Positions 23,905-35,895 of a stretch of DNA of 64,000 bases are shown here, in pieces; position 1 is the first letter of the stretch, and every line of letters starts with the position of its first letter. This DNA comes from Channallabes apus (lineage: Eukaryota; Chordata; Actinopteri; Siluriformes; Clariidae): NCBI GenBank assembly GCA_030522415.1, contig CM060104.1, positions 16,694,229 to 16,758,228 on the forward strand. Direction: 5' to 3'. A model generated the notes under the pieces. That model worked only from the letters and a program-made list of their open reading frames with translations, did not search any database and was not told the origin of the DNA. The position numbers were made by a program, and so were the translations under genes.

Positions 23905-26698
23905 CAGTATTTACTTTTTTCTGCGCTTTGTACTGCATTGGCTTTTCTGTGGGAGCATACTGAACTTGTGACAGTTGTTGATCAACCACAATTTATCTTC
24001 TTCATCTGATGCCTGACTCCGAACAAGGTGTACTGAATTTTCTACACAAAAGCTTGTATATATATGATGCGCTTTATGTACAATGCACATAGAAGGTTGA
24101 AAATTGTACTTGTAATACACATTTGACAAAAGATTGTACGGAAAGGGGAAGAGGAAAGGAGGGGACAAATGTGAATTTAGCTAATTGCATAATTCGTTCC
24201 ATTTGCTAACCTCTAAATTAGCAGATAAATTAGTGCCAGTTTTACTTCAGGATACTACTCAGCTGCTAATGTAGGTTGTTTTGGCTTTTCCATTGCTCAT
24301 ACAGGAGTGTTATGTGGTGTGGTATGGAGAGTTTTGATATTTGTAACGCAGTCAATGAAATACTGTAGGAGATGGGAGAGTGCTTATGATACGCACGGGA
24401 AGACCTTCCCGTTTGGAGATAGCTTGGGGTTATTAATTAGAAACTTGAAAGGAAACTGAAAACAAAATAAACAGAGCTCAGCTGTCTGCTCTGGTAACTA
24501 AAAATAAAACTTATATCCTCTCAGGGCCTACGCCCTTACTGAGGATTTATGGGAGAGAGTTTGTGTTTTTTGTTTTTTATACTTGACAGATCACGCTACA
24601 CGTATGCGTGTCGCTCTCTCTTTCTCCCTCGACGGCATCTTAGGGAGACAGAGCCTGTGTCTTCGCCTTGTCTCTTGAGCGCGATTTGCCTTTGGCCGTG
24701 ATACTGTACCTTACCGGTGCTACCTTAATAATCGCACAAAGTGCGGAGGTATCAGGACCCTTAAATAAACACGCCCCAGGGGAGGCGCATTCACGCTGAT
24801 TGCGGTGTTACCTGGCAACCGCGTGTATAAATGGCCACGTCTCTGCCTGTTCAACACATTTGTGCCATTAATATATTCATCTCTTTCTTGTAGAACATGT
24901 TGTCTTTATAAACTATACATTCATTTCAGATGTGTTAGTAAATGGTGATTTTTCCTCCACTTTTTTATTTGCCTTCCTTGTGTATGTACAGTACATGTAC
25001 ATGTAGAATCAAATTTAGTAGGAAGGAATGTTTTAAATAATTTATGTAACTGGACTTTAAGTCATTTTTGTTGAGTATGAACTTTAAGCTATGCAAATGG
25101 CAGTGTATGTCTAAAAATAAAGATATCTGATTAAAATGAGCAGAAGCAGAATTTTTAATCTTTGATTGGAAATGAGCATTTAGCTTTATTTGCTAATATT
25201 CCATTTTATAATCAGTTTGTCATGGATGTGAATGTAATTGTGTGCTACTTTAGTATTCTTATGTTGGGGGAGAAATTGATTATTTATACTCAAATGTTAG
25301 GTCAGGTTATTTTATTTGCGTACATCTGTTGATAGACTGTAGTATGTACATATATGTACAAGTACAAGGAACATGCCAAAACTCGAAGTGCATCTCATGC
25401 ATATTTATGGGTTGGAGGACTGCATACAAAATTAGAGGAAAGAGGGTGAGTAAATAGGAAGTGTGGCTTATTACTTCTGTTCTGTTCAGCATAGTAAAGT
25501 TTGGGCAATTGGTATCTGATTTTGTGCTTAATTTAATCCACCTCCCACATCAAGGTTGTAATGACCACCTGAACAGCGGAGGTTGGCAACCCAAGATTCA
25601 GTGAAATAGAGTGAGATTAGTAGTGGAGTGAGTGAATTCTGTGCGTGTTCAGCTTATGGCAGACTCATGAATCCAATCATGTTGATTTTGATGGCAATAT
25701 GATCTGAGAAACTCTTATATTTCTTGGCTCAGTGATTCTACTTATCCATAAGAATGTGAGTCATAGCCGGAACACAGAATAAATAGTAAAATTTCCCAGG
25801 CTTTCAAATATGGTCAGTGATTATGATAATGGAGATAGGGAGATCCGCAATGAATGTCATGGTTTCTCCTCAGCGTTCTCATGGTTGCGTTCAGTAGGAC
25901 TCTTTTTTTGACATTTGTCCTGGAACCTCACCTGTCACAGTCACATGATGCCAACTGTATAAACCAGAATCTTGTCGACTGCAGCTTGTCGCCTGTGGGT
26001 TAGTTTGGTCTTTGTCATGCATCTCTTTAGCTTACTGTTGTTCTTCTAAACAGTTGTAGTATGACTTGTCTTTTGTTTCCTGATCTCTTTAGTTCCTTAG
26101 CTCATTTAATTAGTATTAGCGTTTGCCTGAGCTTTAGTTTCTTGTAAGAAAGATATAAGTCTTCCCAAGAAATATTTTGGGAGGGTGCTATGTGTGAAGC
26201 AGTGGCTGGTGAATTGTCAGGAGCGAAAATGCACCAAGGTGCTGAGAAATGGGCTGACAGGGCAGTTCCCAGCAATGCACTCCAGAAGGAGGCAGAGAGC
26301 ACAGTGTCCCAGGAAGACGCCAGTACCGCAACCACAGCCACATTGCCTGCTTCACAAACTTGTGAAGGATGACAAGATGCCCTCCCACTCCAGGTACAAA
26401 TTATGCCCTGTACCATGCCAAAATATGTCTGAATCAACGACATACTGTACCCAAAACATACAGTACCCTGTTCCATGCTATTTTATATCTGAACCACACT
26501 CTGCTCTGCCTATATATGCCCTGTTCTGCCTGAATCATACTCTGTAAAGTTATGTGGTGCTCATATTGATGCCCGCATTTCGCAGCATCATGCTAGGCCA
26601 TGACCATCCCAGTGAAGCACATCTGTGTTCTCTGACACCGAGGATGTTCTGCTGTCCCCAACACCACCAGCTGACTTTAAAAACAGTGTGCTATCCTC
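23905..26698. other. Unassigned DNA, with a CpG-rich patch near 24.6 kb
   Basis: No exon is recognised. At 24590-24850 there is an unusual CpG-rich patch with palindromic pieces (acgcacgggaag... cttcccgtttgg near 24390) and tataaatgg at 24825. It may be an old LTR or another transposon piece. ORFs at 26100-26550 do not resemble any protein I know. Confidence 0.4.
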
Positions 26699-26971
26699 AG
26701 GTGATGCTGTAGCCTCTCGCAGCCGGAGTTCTAGAGAGACATGATTGGCCGACCTCTCTCAGGGATGAGAGGTATTTAGTGCTCCCACATTAATCACGGC
26801 TCTACAGCCAACAAGGGGCGTCTGTGAGCTCACGAAGCGGAAGGAGTGGATAGCGCTGTCCTCCGAGTGTGTTATGCCACTCCCAACGGTGCGTGAGCGA
26901 GCAATTAGAAAAAAACGGTCAGTGACTTCACGCGGTTTGGAGGAAACGTGATAGTCTTTGGCCCTCCCAAC
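26699..26971 (+). repeat. Dispersed GC-rich repeat, copy A
   Basis: This block aligns over about 270 bp with the reverse complement of 55421-55700. Shared landmarks include attaatcacggctctacag, ggggcgtctgtgagctc, cctccgagtgtgtta, cggtgcgtgagc and cgtgatagtct. Its CpG content is high relative to the flanks. It has no ORF and no recognised RNA polymerase III boxes. Confidence 0.8.
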
Positions 26972-28470
26972 TTGCCTAGTTCTGACCCTGTGCCAAGCTC
27001 CAACCCTGTGCCCGTGCCAAGTCCTGGAACTACTCCGGGATCAACCCCAGACCAAGACACTCTGCCAAGTTACAATCTAACACCTATGTCAAGCTCCCAC
27101 CCAGTCATCCTGTTTGTGTCCTTGTCCAGAACTTATCCCTTACTTCGGCTACCAACCTTAATGGTGAAGTCTGCCCCATCCAGTCAATGTTACAATAATA
27201 GCAAGGCTGGTCAGGCAATGGTGAGGGAAGGGCTGCTTACAGATTGACTAATGTGGGGTATGCAGCCCCTTTTATACTCACCAGCACCCAGTAGGTCTCA
27301 GCTCAATTAAGCACAGCCTGCAGTAAGATGGGATCTGGACCTATGCCATTAGGTCCATAATGTGTCATTGGTTATGGAAATTCTAGAGTTCTCTACAAAA
27401 TCAGCACACTGGTCCAGCCCTTGCTTCCACATGTGTGGTCCCAGAGTTACCAATACGAAGGGGAGAAGTCAGGGAGTGTGAAGGGAAGGAAAAGCCTTCT
27501 GTTGTGCATTTCTGGTGTGCAGGGAGGTGTGACTATAAGGGAGAAAAAAAAGGATAAAAGTTAAATTGAGAAAGGGAAGGAGGATGGAAGGGCCCCCCAA
27601 GGGCTTAAGGGCTTAACCAGTCGCTGGATTCACTGTCAAGTAGTTAGCTCTTTAAGTGATGCTTCCCTCCACTGGCCAGATGACAAACAGCTCCAGCACC
27701 ACAATATCATCTACATCTCTGGTGCCACACTCCACTACCAGAAAATGATTGATAAATCATCTGTGGAAGCTGCTGGGCCACCAGCTGGGCTTCCTCAGAC
27801 AATAGCGGCAACAGGCAGACCACCCACTGCAAGCATGTCCAGCCTAGAGATCGATTAATGCTTCTGGGTCTTCCAGTGGTCCACCTTGGAAGGTATGATA
27901 TGGAGCATGGATAGGGCAGTCATAATGCACATTACAGTAACATGTTTGAAAGAAAATTAAGCAAAGAGAGAATGTAACAACATTCAAGTTGTGTACAAGA
28001 GTCGTAAAATCCATGTATCATCCTGTTCTCCTGTTCTACACTTATAAGACCACAGATGCATATGAAGTTGGACAATGCATGGAAGTACGGCGCAAAGTGA
28101 ACTGAAATGAAATGAAAAGTGATAGTGGATGCATTGCAGAACTGAGGTTTTTGTATTGTTTTTAATGGTTCATGATCTTCATAATCAGAAATCTTATGCG
28201 ACTCACTGCAAAAACACTCTCACAGTGTGAGCTTATTGATACATTTATTTGATTGATTGCTATATTGATAAATGTGTTACGGATTGACGATGGGTGGGTG
28301 ATTTTATTATAGTAATGTTTCAAACAAATCAAGCATGGTATCACATCAAGTATCACAAGTTAGTATTGGGTCACGGGCAAAGGTCAAGTGATCAGCAAAC
28401 AGAATATCAGAGGTTAGGGTTATAACATTTTGCACAAATCACACAAAATTCACACTGATATAATGAAAAC
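26972..28470. other. Unassigned DNA, no gene recognised
   Basis: The stretch at 26950-27250 is Pro/Ser codon-rich in one plus frame (repeats of ccaagctccaaccctgtgcc) but resembles no known protein. The remainder is featureless. Confidence 0.4.
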
Positions 28471-28496
28471 AATTTTATTTAAACATAATATTTTGC

Positions 28497-28856
28497 GGCG
28501 GCACGGTGGCGTAGTGGTTAGCACTGTCGCCTTGCACCTCCAGGGTCTGGGTTCGATTCCCCGGCCAGGCTCGATTTGCGTCTCTCTGTGTGCATGGAGT
28601 TTGCATGTTCTCCCCGTGCTTGGTGGGTTTCCTCCCACAGTTCAAAGATATGCAGGTTAGGCTAATTGGCGTTCCTAAATTGCCTGTAGTGTGTGATTGG
28701 GTGTGTGAGTGTGTGTATGTGTGTGTGCCCTGCGATGGATTGGCACCCTGTCCAGGGTGTACCCTGCCTAGTGCCCGAAGTCTCCTGGGATAGGCTCCAG
28801 GTCCCCCGCGACCCTGAACACAGGATTAAGCGGTGGAGAAAATGGATGAATGAATG
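28497..28856 (+). mobile_element. tRNA-derived SINE, copy 1
   Basis: The head ggcggcacggtggcgtagtgg and the box B gggttcgattcc give the internal promoter. The body has the gtttgcatgttctccccgtg block. The tail gggataggctccaggtcccc... gcgaccctgaacacaggatt... followed by (gaat)n is typical of L2-mobilised fish SINEs. The 26-bp target duplication lies at 28471-28496 and 28857-28882. The second copy follows directly. Confidence 0.9.
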
Positions 28857-28882
28857 AATTTTATTTAAACATAATATTTTGC

Positions 28883-29101
28883 GGCGGCACGGTGGCGTAG
28901 TGGTTAGCACTGTCTCCTTGCACCTCCAGGGTCCGCGTTCGATTCCCCGGCCAGGCTCGATTCCCGTCTCTGTGTGCATGGAGTTTGCATGTTCTCCCCG
29001 TGCTTGGTGGGTTTCCTCCGGGTACTCCGGTTTCCTCCCACAGTCCAAAGACATGCAGATTAGGCTAATTGGCGTTCCCAAATTGACCATAGTGTGTGAA
29101 T

Positions 29102-29136
<35 letters not shown>

Positions 29137-29260
29137 CAGCGATGGATTGGTACGCTGTCCAGGGTGTACCCTGTCTTGTGCCCAGAGTCTCCTGGGATAG
29201 GCTCCAGGTCCCCGCGACCCTAAATACAGGATAAAGCGGTATAGAAGATGAATGAATGAA
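28883..29260 (+). mobile_element. tRNA-derived SINE, copy 2
   Basis: This is the same family and orientation as copy 1, with a (GT)n expansion in the body at about 29106-29133. Its own target duplication is aatattttgc at 28873-28882 and 29261-29270. That left copy is nested within the longer duplication of copy 1, so the two insertions used one target. Confidence 0.9.
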
Positions 29261-29427
29261 AATATTTTGCCATTTGTGCTTTTTATCACTGGTGTAACTC
29301 AAAGGTGGTTTTCAAGAGGCCAGAGCAATATTGCTTTTAAATGACTCCTCTCTTGTCTGGGCACAGGGCAATGGTGGGAACAGTGGCAGTTGGCCAAGTA
29401 GGTTTAGGCAGCACTGATCCCTTCTTA

Positions 29428-29723
29428 CACCCACCAATGTAATAACAACCCACAAACGCAAATACAAACAAAATACAAATCCGTAGCTTTTAATGTAGTA
29501 ATCCCACAAATGTAATAAACATCCCAGAAATGTTATACTATGTTTGTCAGAAGTTATCACAGTTTTGAAAGCTGAAGCATTTCACATTCTGACTAACGTA
29601 ACAAATCCCTGCTATTATGTTTACAGGAAATTTATTATGCTTGTGGGATTATTATATTACAAGCTGCAAGTTTGTATTTTGTTTATGGTTTATTACATTT
29701 GTGGGCTGTTATGTTGGTGGATG
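29428..29723. repeat. Fold-back inverted repeat
   Basis: The left arm (29428-29530, starting cacccaccaa... with aaacaaaatacaaat and taatcccacaa) is the imperfect reverse complement of the right arm (29620-29723, with tgtgggattatta, gtatttgtttatgg-type blocks and ending ttggtggatg). The arms are about 100 bp and the loop about 90 bp. It could be a MITE with long terminal repeats. No target duplication was fixed. Confidence 0.75.
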
Positions 29724-30131
29724 TTAAAGGTTTGGATGAAGCTGAAAGACCCAAAAGACGCAGTGATCCCAGAAACTATCACTTACGATCTAAGTAGGGA
29801 GACAGGCAAGACACACAAACACACAGCCCTGTGTTCCTCAACTCTCTCTCATGGCTCTCATCTCTCCCCTCTTTTTCCTTATAAATAAGAACACATATTT
29901 AACAAATCCCACATACTGTAGATATATCCTTAGCAATCCTACCTCCAATCATAAAATGGCACTTGACTACTCATCCCATTTGTCTTTTTTAATGTTTGTT
30001 TGTGTTTTTATTTTATTAGTATAAAATATAAAATTTTATTAGTAATTACTGTTCATGAATGACAATATCTTGACACATCACACTCATAGCCATGTACACC
30101 TACTGCAAATGAATGAATAAATAAATAAATA

Positions 30132-30133
<2 letters not shown>

Positions 30134-30207
<74 letters not shown>
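30134..30207. repeat. (GATA)n microsatellite
   Basis: About 18 uninterrupted tetranucleotide units, preceded by an (AAAT)n start. Confidence 0.97.
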
Positions 30208-30929
30208 CACAGCTACATCAGATTGTTAATGAGCAGAAATTTGTAGTTATTTTTCTCTGAGATTTCTCTGAGATGTGTATTAAGATTAGCTCAGTGGTTG
30301 TATGGTATGGTGAGTTATCTGGATAAAATTTTAAATTGAAATTTAGATTTCTGCCTAATTTCTATAAGCCCTTTCCCCTCCAAATAATTTTCCCCTTTCA
30401 GAACTAATTGCTGTAATTAATTTGTATGAACTATATTCAATCCAAGTTCTTGTTATACTCTGGTCAGGTTATTAGTGAAGTGTGAAATCAATTTAGCGCT
30501 CTCAGTAGAGGGGAGAAAAGAACATGAATCAGAGTTTTGTAGTCATTTTCTGCTGGACCGTTGCGACTACTGTGTAACAAATCCCAAATTTTCTACAGAT
30601 ATGATCAGACAGATAAAAAAAAAATCTTTAAATCTACATTAGATTCCAACACAATGTTGAAAACTATATGACCATTATTTTTATTAAATTTGTATGTATT
30701 TGGCCTAAGAAAGATGTGTTCATTTTGAGATATAATAAGTTCAGAAGAAGCTACAGTAGATCAGTCCAAAACCTGAAATCCACTAAAATCAAGGAAAAAG
30801 TTTTCATGCGGAGCAATGAACTGCAAACACATGCAATCAACACCATACCGTTTATCTTCTTAATTTGTTATGAAATAACTAAGAACCAGGCCAAAAACTG
30901 GCCAAGAAATTGCTTATCAGTCAGTTATC

Positions 30930-31131
30930 CACTTAATTTTGAGCCTGTGAAAATGTCTATAATTTGTACATGTTTAAAACAATATTTTTGTTAAACAAGT
31001 TTTTTGTTTAAAGTTGACAATTAACACTTCTGTCACATCATGATTACTTCATTCCAAATTCATCATTGTGTACAGAGTCAAAAATATGGCAGCGGTGTAA
31101 CTGTCTAGATATTTATGGAACTGACTGTTGC
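30930..31131 (+). mobile_element. Tc1-like transposon end, decayed
   Basis: The end, gatatttatggaactgactg, and the inner blocks (ttttgagcctgtgaaaatg, caatatttttgttaaac) match, in inverse orientation, the sequence at 39546-39700. I recognise the family from its ccataagtatttgga[c] terminal motif. The 5' part (30660-30930) may belong to the same element but carries no recognisable transposase motif. Confidence 0.55.
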
Positions 31132-31248
31132 ATTTAGTGTACAATGCATGTACTGTTTGTCCAACTAGACAACTTCTCAACAACCCCATCAGTTGAGAAT
31201 GACATTGTAAATTATTGCAAAGAATTTTAAGTATACAGCTGAGTCTGT

Positions 31249-31627
31249 ATCATTCATTCATTCATTCATTTTCTATACCGCTTAATCCTGTGTTCAGGGT
31301 CGCGGGGGACCTGGAGCCTATCCCAGGAGACTTCGGGCACTAGGCAGGGTACACCCTGGACAGGGTGCCAATCCATCGCAGGGCACACACACACACACAC
31401 ACACACTCATTCACACACTACGGGCAATTTAGGAACGCCAATTTGCCTAACCTGCATATCTTTGGATTGTGGGAGGAAACCGGAGTACCCAGAGGAAACC
31501 CACCAAGCACGGGGAGAACATGCAAACTCCATGCACACAGAGACGGGAATCAAGCCTGGCCGGGGAATCGAACCTGGACCCTGGAGGTGCAAGGCGACAG
31601 TGCTAACCACTACACCACCGCGCCGCC
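31249..31627 (-). mobile_element. tRNA-derived SINE, copy 3
   Basis: This is a full-length minus-strand copy of the family at 28.5 kb, beginning on the plus strand with the (cattcatt)n tail and ending with the gccgccg head. The target duplication gagtctgt lies at 31241-31248 and 31628-31635. The body contains an (AC)n run at 31384-31407. Confidence 0.92.
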
Positions 31628-31949
31628 GAGTCTGTTTCAATATGGGCATAATTTGAAACATAAAATGAAGATATCCTATGGCCTTGAAGACAGAGGGGCA
31701 TATATTTATCAAGTGAGGGGATGAATTGCACTCTCTCCATCCTGCCAATCAAATGAATGTTGGGTTCAGAGGCATAAATAGAGTTTGAGAGTGATATAAA
31801 CATTTGTGGTGTTACCTATATTTACACTTTGTATTGTGGTGTGCACAGTCAGGCAGAGAATTTAGACAGAGGCAAGGTGAAAAAATACATTTAGTTTAGT
31901 GCAACTGTGGGAAAAGGTAACGGGAAAGAAAAATTGGTGGGTGAGAAGT

Positions 31950-32713
31950 GTCAGTGTCTTGGGAGATCTGTGGAAATATGGGTGTTAGAAGTGGACTTCG
32001 TCAATGCTGTATGGATCTGTCTTGCAATAAGTTGGCTCTTCATGTGATGCGCAGCATCGATGGGACAATTGCCACAGAGTCTCTTTTAAGGAGACTATAG
32101 TAGATGAAATAGATGATACAGGTTAGTGCTCAGCATACAGTAAGACTCATGTTAGTTTTTTGATCCTCTTGAATTCTTGAATTTCATATGTTCTTGACTT
32201 CCCAGGACACATCTTGAGGAGAGTGAGGAATCATGGATGCACCACCAGTTGGGCCTTATTCATGAGCCCCACCCTGATGTCATGCCAGTGGTCCACAACA
32301 GAGCTGCTGATTTCCAGGATGGTGTTAAACCTGGAAACTTGTACTTTAGCCATCCATTGGAGCAGACCATGATTAGTCATTAGGGTGAAATTCCATCCTT
32401 CCAGACAATAAGACAATTCTTCTTTTCTCCACTCAACAAAAAATTGCAAAATTATTTTCTACAGAAGACAATTTATACTCACATATAAGATGAAATTCTT
32501 TGCCCTAGAACTCTTGAAAGGGCAGTGCCAAAGCCTGTTTCTAGGGAATCTGAATGACCATTGAAGGGCCCTCTGAAGTTTGGACTCCATGGGAAACAGG
32601 AACTTGTAGGTATTATTTTCGGGGTGTGTAGACCTCCTCTGTGGTATCCCACCCAGGCTTGCTACCCCTGTTCATCAAAGTGAAAGAAAGAAAGAGAAAT
32701 CAGTCATAAAAAT
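31950..32713 (-). pseudogene. Ty3/gypsy pol fragment: RT-RNase H part
   Basis: The minus-strand frame at 32231-32449 reads SYCLEGWNFTLMTNHGLLQW, matching the RYYLLGREFTLVTDHAPLQW motif of gypsy RNase H, with the catalytic Asp of TDH replaced by Asn. The sequence upstream of it (32460-32713) is a badly shifted relative of the RT-RNase H connection. The other half of the gene lies beyond the LINE at 35896 and above. Left boundary approximate. Confidence 0.6.
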
Positions 32714-32743
32714 TCAATATTAACCAGTAGTAGTAGTAAGCCC

Positions 32744-34314
32744 TTAGCCCACAGATGAGCATAGGCCATCGACGACCCTCCGCCAGCGAACTTGGTTCTG
32801 GGCTTCTTTTACTGTTTCACTCCAGGTGATCCCATACTGTCTCAGTTCTGTTTCAGTGTCTCGCCTCCAGCTCTTTCTAGGTCTGCCACGTTTTCTCTTT
32901 CCCTGTGGGTTCCAAGTCAGGGCCTGGCTTGTGGTGCTGGATGATTCCTTCCTGAGTGTATGCCCCATCCAGCCCCACTTCCTTCGCAGAATCTGCTTGG
33001 CCACTGGTTCATGTCCCGCCCTTTGCCACAGGTCTTCATTTCTGATTTTATCAGGCCAGCAAATTTTAAATATGCGCCTCAGACAGGGTCAAAAATATCT
33101 GTATTTTCTGCAGCATTGTTTTTGTAGTCCGCCAAGTCTCGCAAGCATAAACCAGAACCGATTTTATATTTGAGTTGAAAATGCGGAGCTTTATCTTCAT
33201 ATTGATCTCCTTAGAAGTCCAGATGTTTTCCAACATGACAAAGGCTCCTCTCGCCTTCCCAATTCTAGCAGTAACGTCTTGGTCGGTGCCTCCCAGATGA
33301 TCAATCACACTTCCAAGAAATACAAAGGTCTCTACCTCCTTGATGGGATCTCCCCCAACAGTGGTAGGAGTGTTGGTAGTGGAGTTTATCTTTATCAGTT
33401 CTGTTTTTACCTTACTGACCTTGAGTCCTGTTTGCGCAGATATGGTCTCAAGACGTGTGGTCTTGTTCTGCATTTGGCTTTGGTTGTGTGACAGGAGCGC
33501 AAGATCGTCAGCGAAGTCAAGGTCATCCAGCTGAGTCCAGGGTGTCCACTGGATCCCATTTTTCCTGCCTGTCATGGTGGAATTCATAATCCAGTCAATG
33601 GCCAACAGGAAGAGGAATGGTGAGAGTAGACATCCTTGACGTACTCCTGTCTTCTCCTGAAAACTGTCCGACATCTGCCCAGCATGAATAATTCAGCAGT
33701 TCATATTATTGTATGTGCATTGGATCATTACAATAATTTTTTTAGGAACTCCATAATGTCTCAGCAGTTTCCACAGGGTCTCTCTATCCACACTGTCAAA
33801 TGCCTTCTCATAATCTATGAAGTTGATATAGAGTGGAGAGTTCCACTCCAGTGACTGTCCCACAATGATACGTAGACTGGAAATTTTATCAGCGCATGAC
33901 CTGTTTTTGCGGAAACCTGCCTGCTGGTCTCGGAGCTTAGGGTCGACTGCCTCCTTCATCCTCTTCCGGATGACTCTGTTTAGAACCTTGCCTGGTACTG
34001 AAAGGAGCATAATCCCCCGCTAGTTGCTGCAGACACTGAGATCACCTTTCTTAGGTAGCTTGATGATATTTCCTTCTTTCCATATGACTGGTACTGTACC
34101 TCTTTTTTCTCCCAGATCTTACTGAAGAGGCTGTGAAGAATGTTGACAGTACTTTCCATGTCAGCTTTAATTGCCTCTGCTGGAATCTATCCGGACCGGG
34201 CGCTTTTCCCTTCCTCAGTGCTTTAACGGCTTTTCTTATCTCCCCTTTCGATGGCTTGTCACAGTTGATGGGAAGCCCTGTCTCTGACATTCTCTGGAAT
34301 GTCTGGTGGTTCAT
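32744..34314 (-). pseudogene. LINE reverse transcriptase (broken ORF)
   Basis: Minus-strand pieces: 34051-34314 (KALRKGKAPGPDRF), 33693-34010 (QQAGFRKNRSCADKI, then NFIDYEKAFDSVDRETLW, RT motif A), and 33066-33674 (GVRQGCLLSPFLF, motif B, and DFADDLALLSH, the catalytic Asp pair), then the C-terminal piece 32744-33004 (GWMGHTLRKESS, GKRKRGRPRKSW, ending GLCSSVG). Catalytic motifs persist but the frame is broken between each piece. Confidence 0.85.
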
Positions 34315-34714
34315 GCAGGGCGGTTTAAAAGTTCACTGAAATGTTCTGCTCATCGCTTAAGCTGTTCCTCAGTTGTTGTCAATAGGTTGCCATTTTTGTC
34401 CTTGACAGGCTTGTCTACCTGCTGAAACCTGCCGGCAAGCCTCCTGGTTATAAGGTACAGTTCTTTCAAGTTTCCCTGTCTGCAGCATCCTCTGCATGCC
34501 TGGCCAGATCATCAACATAGTCCCGTTTGTCTTTCTTGATGCTGTTCTTCACCTCTCTGTCCACCTCTCTGTGCTTTTACTTTTTCTGACCTAGTTTGGC
34601 TCATATTCAGGGTAGCTTTCTTCTCTTTCCTCTGTTCTAGTTTCTGGTTGGTGTCAGCAGATATCCACTCTTTATATTGATATTTCTTTTTCCCAAGTAC
34701 CTCCTCGCAGGTGT

Positions 34715-35713
34715 CTAGCCAGAGTTTCTTGCTGGACTCCCACTGTACTGTATCTCAATGTCTGCCTCAGCATCATCCATCAGTTCTTGCAAAGGCTGAA
34801 ACCTTTTGTTCAAACAAATTTTGAAGGCCTTCTGTGTGTCTCTACATTTAAGTAGTCCAACATTGTATTTTGTCTGCATATTACTAGAGGTATTGTGCTT
34901 CTTTAGCCAAAATCTCACCGAGGTTACCAAAAGATTGTGGTCAGAAGAAACGTCTGCTCCTCTCATCACTTTCACATCCTGCCACGATCTTCTGAATTGC
35001 CGACTGATGCACATATGGTCAATCTGACTCTCTGCGACATGGTCCGGGGATCTCCATGTAGCCTTGTGGATGCGCTTGTGCGGGAAAATGCTCCCCCCTA
35101 TCACCAGCTGGTTCAATGCGCAAATGTCTGCAAACCGCTCTCCATTCTCATTCATTTCTCCAAGTCAATGAGTGCCCATGATGTCTTCATATCCTGTATT
35201 GTCTGATCCAATCTTGGAATTAAAATCGCCCATTAGTATTGTCATGTCTTTGCTTCTTCCCTTGTCAGTGACTGACTGGATCCTTTTTCTCTTCCTCTGC
35301 ATCATTTGTGGGGGCGTAGCATTGAATGATGTTCAGTCTGATGTTTTTTTTCTTGGTGGTGAATTGTGCTGTTATGATGCGGGAGTTGACAGGTTCCCAG
35401 CCAATGGGTGCTCGCTGTGCTTCCAATGCCAGCAACAGGGCCACGCCTTCAATGTGTGGGGCACCATCCTCCATATCCCCCGAGTACAGTAGCTGCTCTC
35501 CTGATGCAAGTCTCAACTGACCTGCCTGCAGCCACCTTGTCTCAGTCCTAGCACATCAATCTTGTATCTTTCCATCTCTCGTGCTACTTGGATTGTTCTT
35601 CCTGTTTCATACATTGTCCTGATGTTCCATGTGGCTATTCTTGTTATTTTCCTGAATGACAGAAGGGGTGTCAGCCTCCCAGCTTCCTTACGGCTTTCAC
35701 TGCGATGCGTCAT
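34715..35713 (-). pseudogene. LINE endonuclease (broken, three frames)
   Basis: In order along the minus strand: IATWNIRTMYETGR (35580-35640), the N-terminal Asn motif; NIIQCYAPTND (35265-35516 frame); QIDHMCISRQFRRSWQDVKV and GADVSSDHNLLVT, the last with the catalytic S-D-H. Frameshifts near 35515 and 35200 separate the pieces. The QETRW-type Glu region is altered (LGLRQGG). Confidence 0.8.
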
Positions 35714-35895
35714 AAGTCTCGGTGGTTGAGACTCTTCCTTGCCCAGGTATACTTCTTTGCTTCTTGTCGTCGATGCTTCTGTAGCTGGAGTGTTTTTTAC
35801 GGGATGGGGTAGCTAACCCCACACCCAACCTTCCTCCTTTATCTGGGCTTAGGACTGGCTGTTACCAGGCGGAGTTTTATATCAATATTAACCAG

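Larger units (their letters stand above)
32728..35881 (-). mobile_element. Full-length APE-type LINE inserted in gypsy pol
   Basis: A perfect 14-bp target duplication, tcaatattaaccag, lies at 32714-32727 and 35882-35895. On the minus strand the element starts tataaaactccgcctgg and ends in a short (tac)n tail, gcttactactactactgg. It encodes endonuclease and reverse transcriptase, scattered over at least seven frames, so it is inactive. It is unlike the LINE at 2.8 kb and probably belongs to another RTE-like group; the clade should be treated as uncertain. Confidence 0.92.

Noticed and set aside
26102..26547. Overlapping 124- and 120-residue ORFs on opposite strands
   Set aside because: Neither resembles a known protein, and open frames on both strands reflect low stop-codon density in a GC-richer patch.
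28430..29103. ORFs such as RRHGGVVVSTVALHLQG across the SINEs
   Set aside because: These peptides recur at every copy of the SINE and are translations of its tRNA-like head, not genes.
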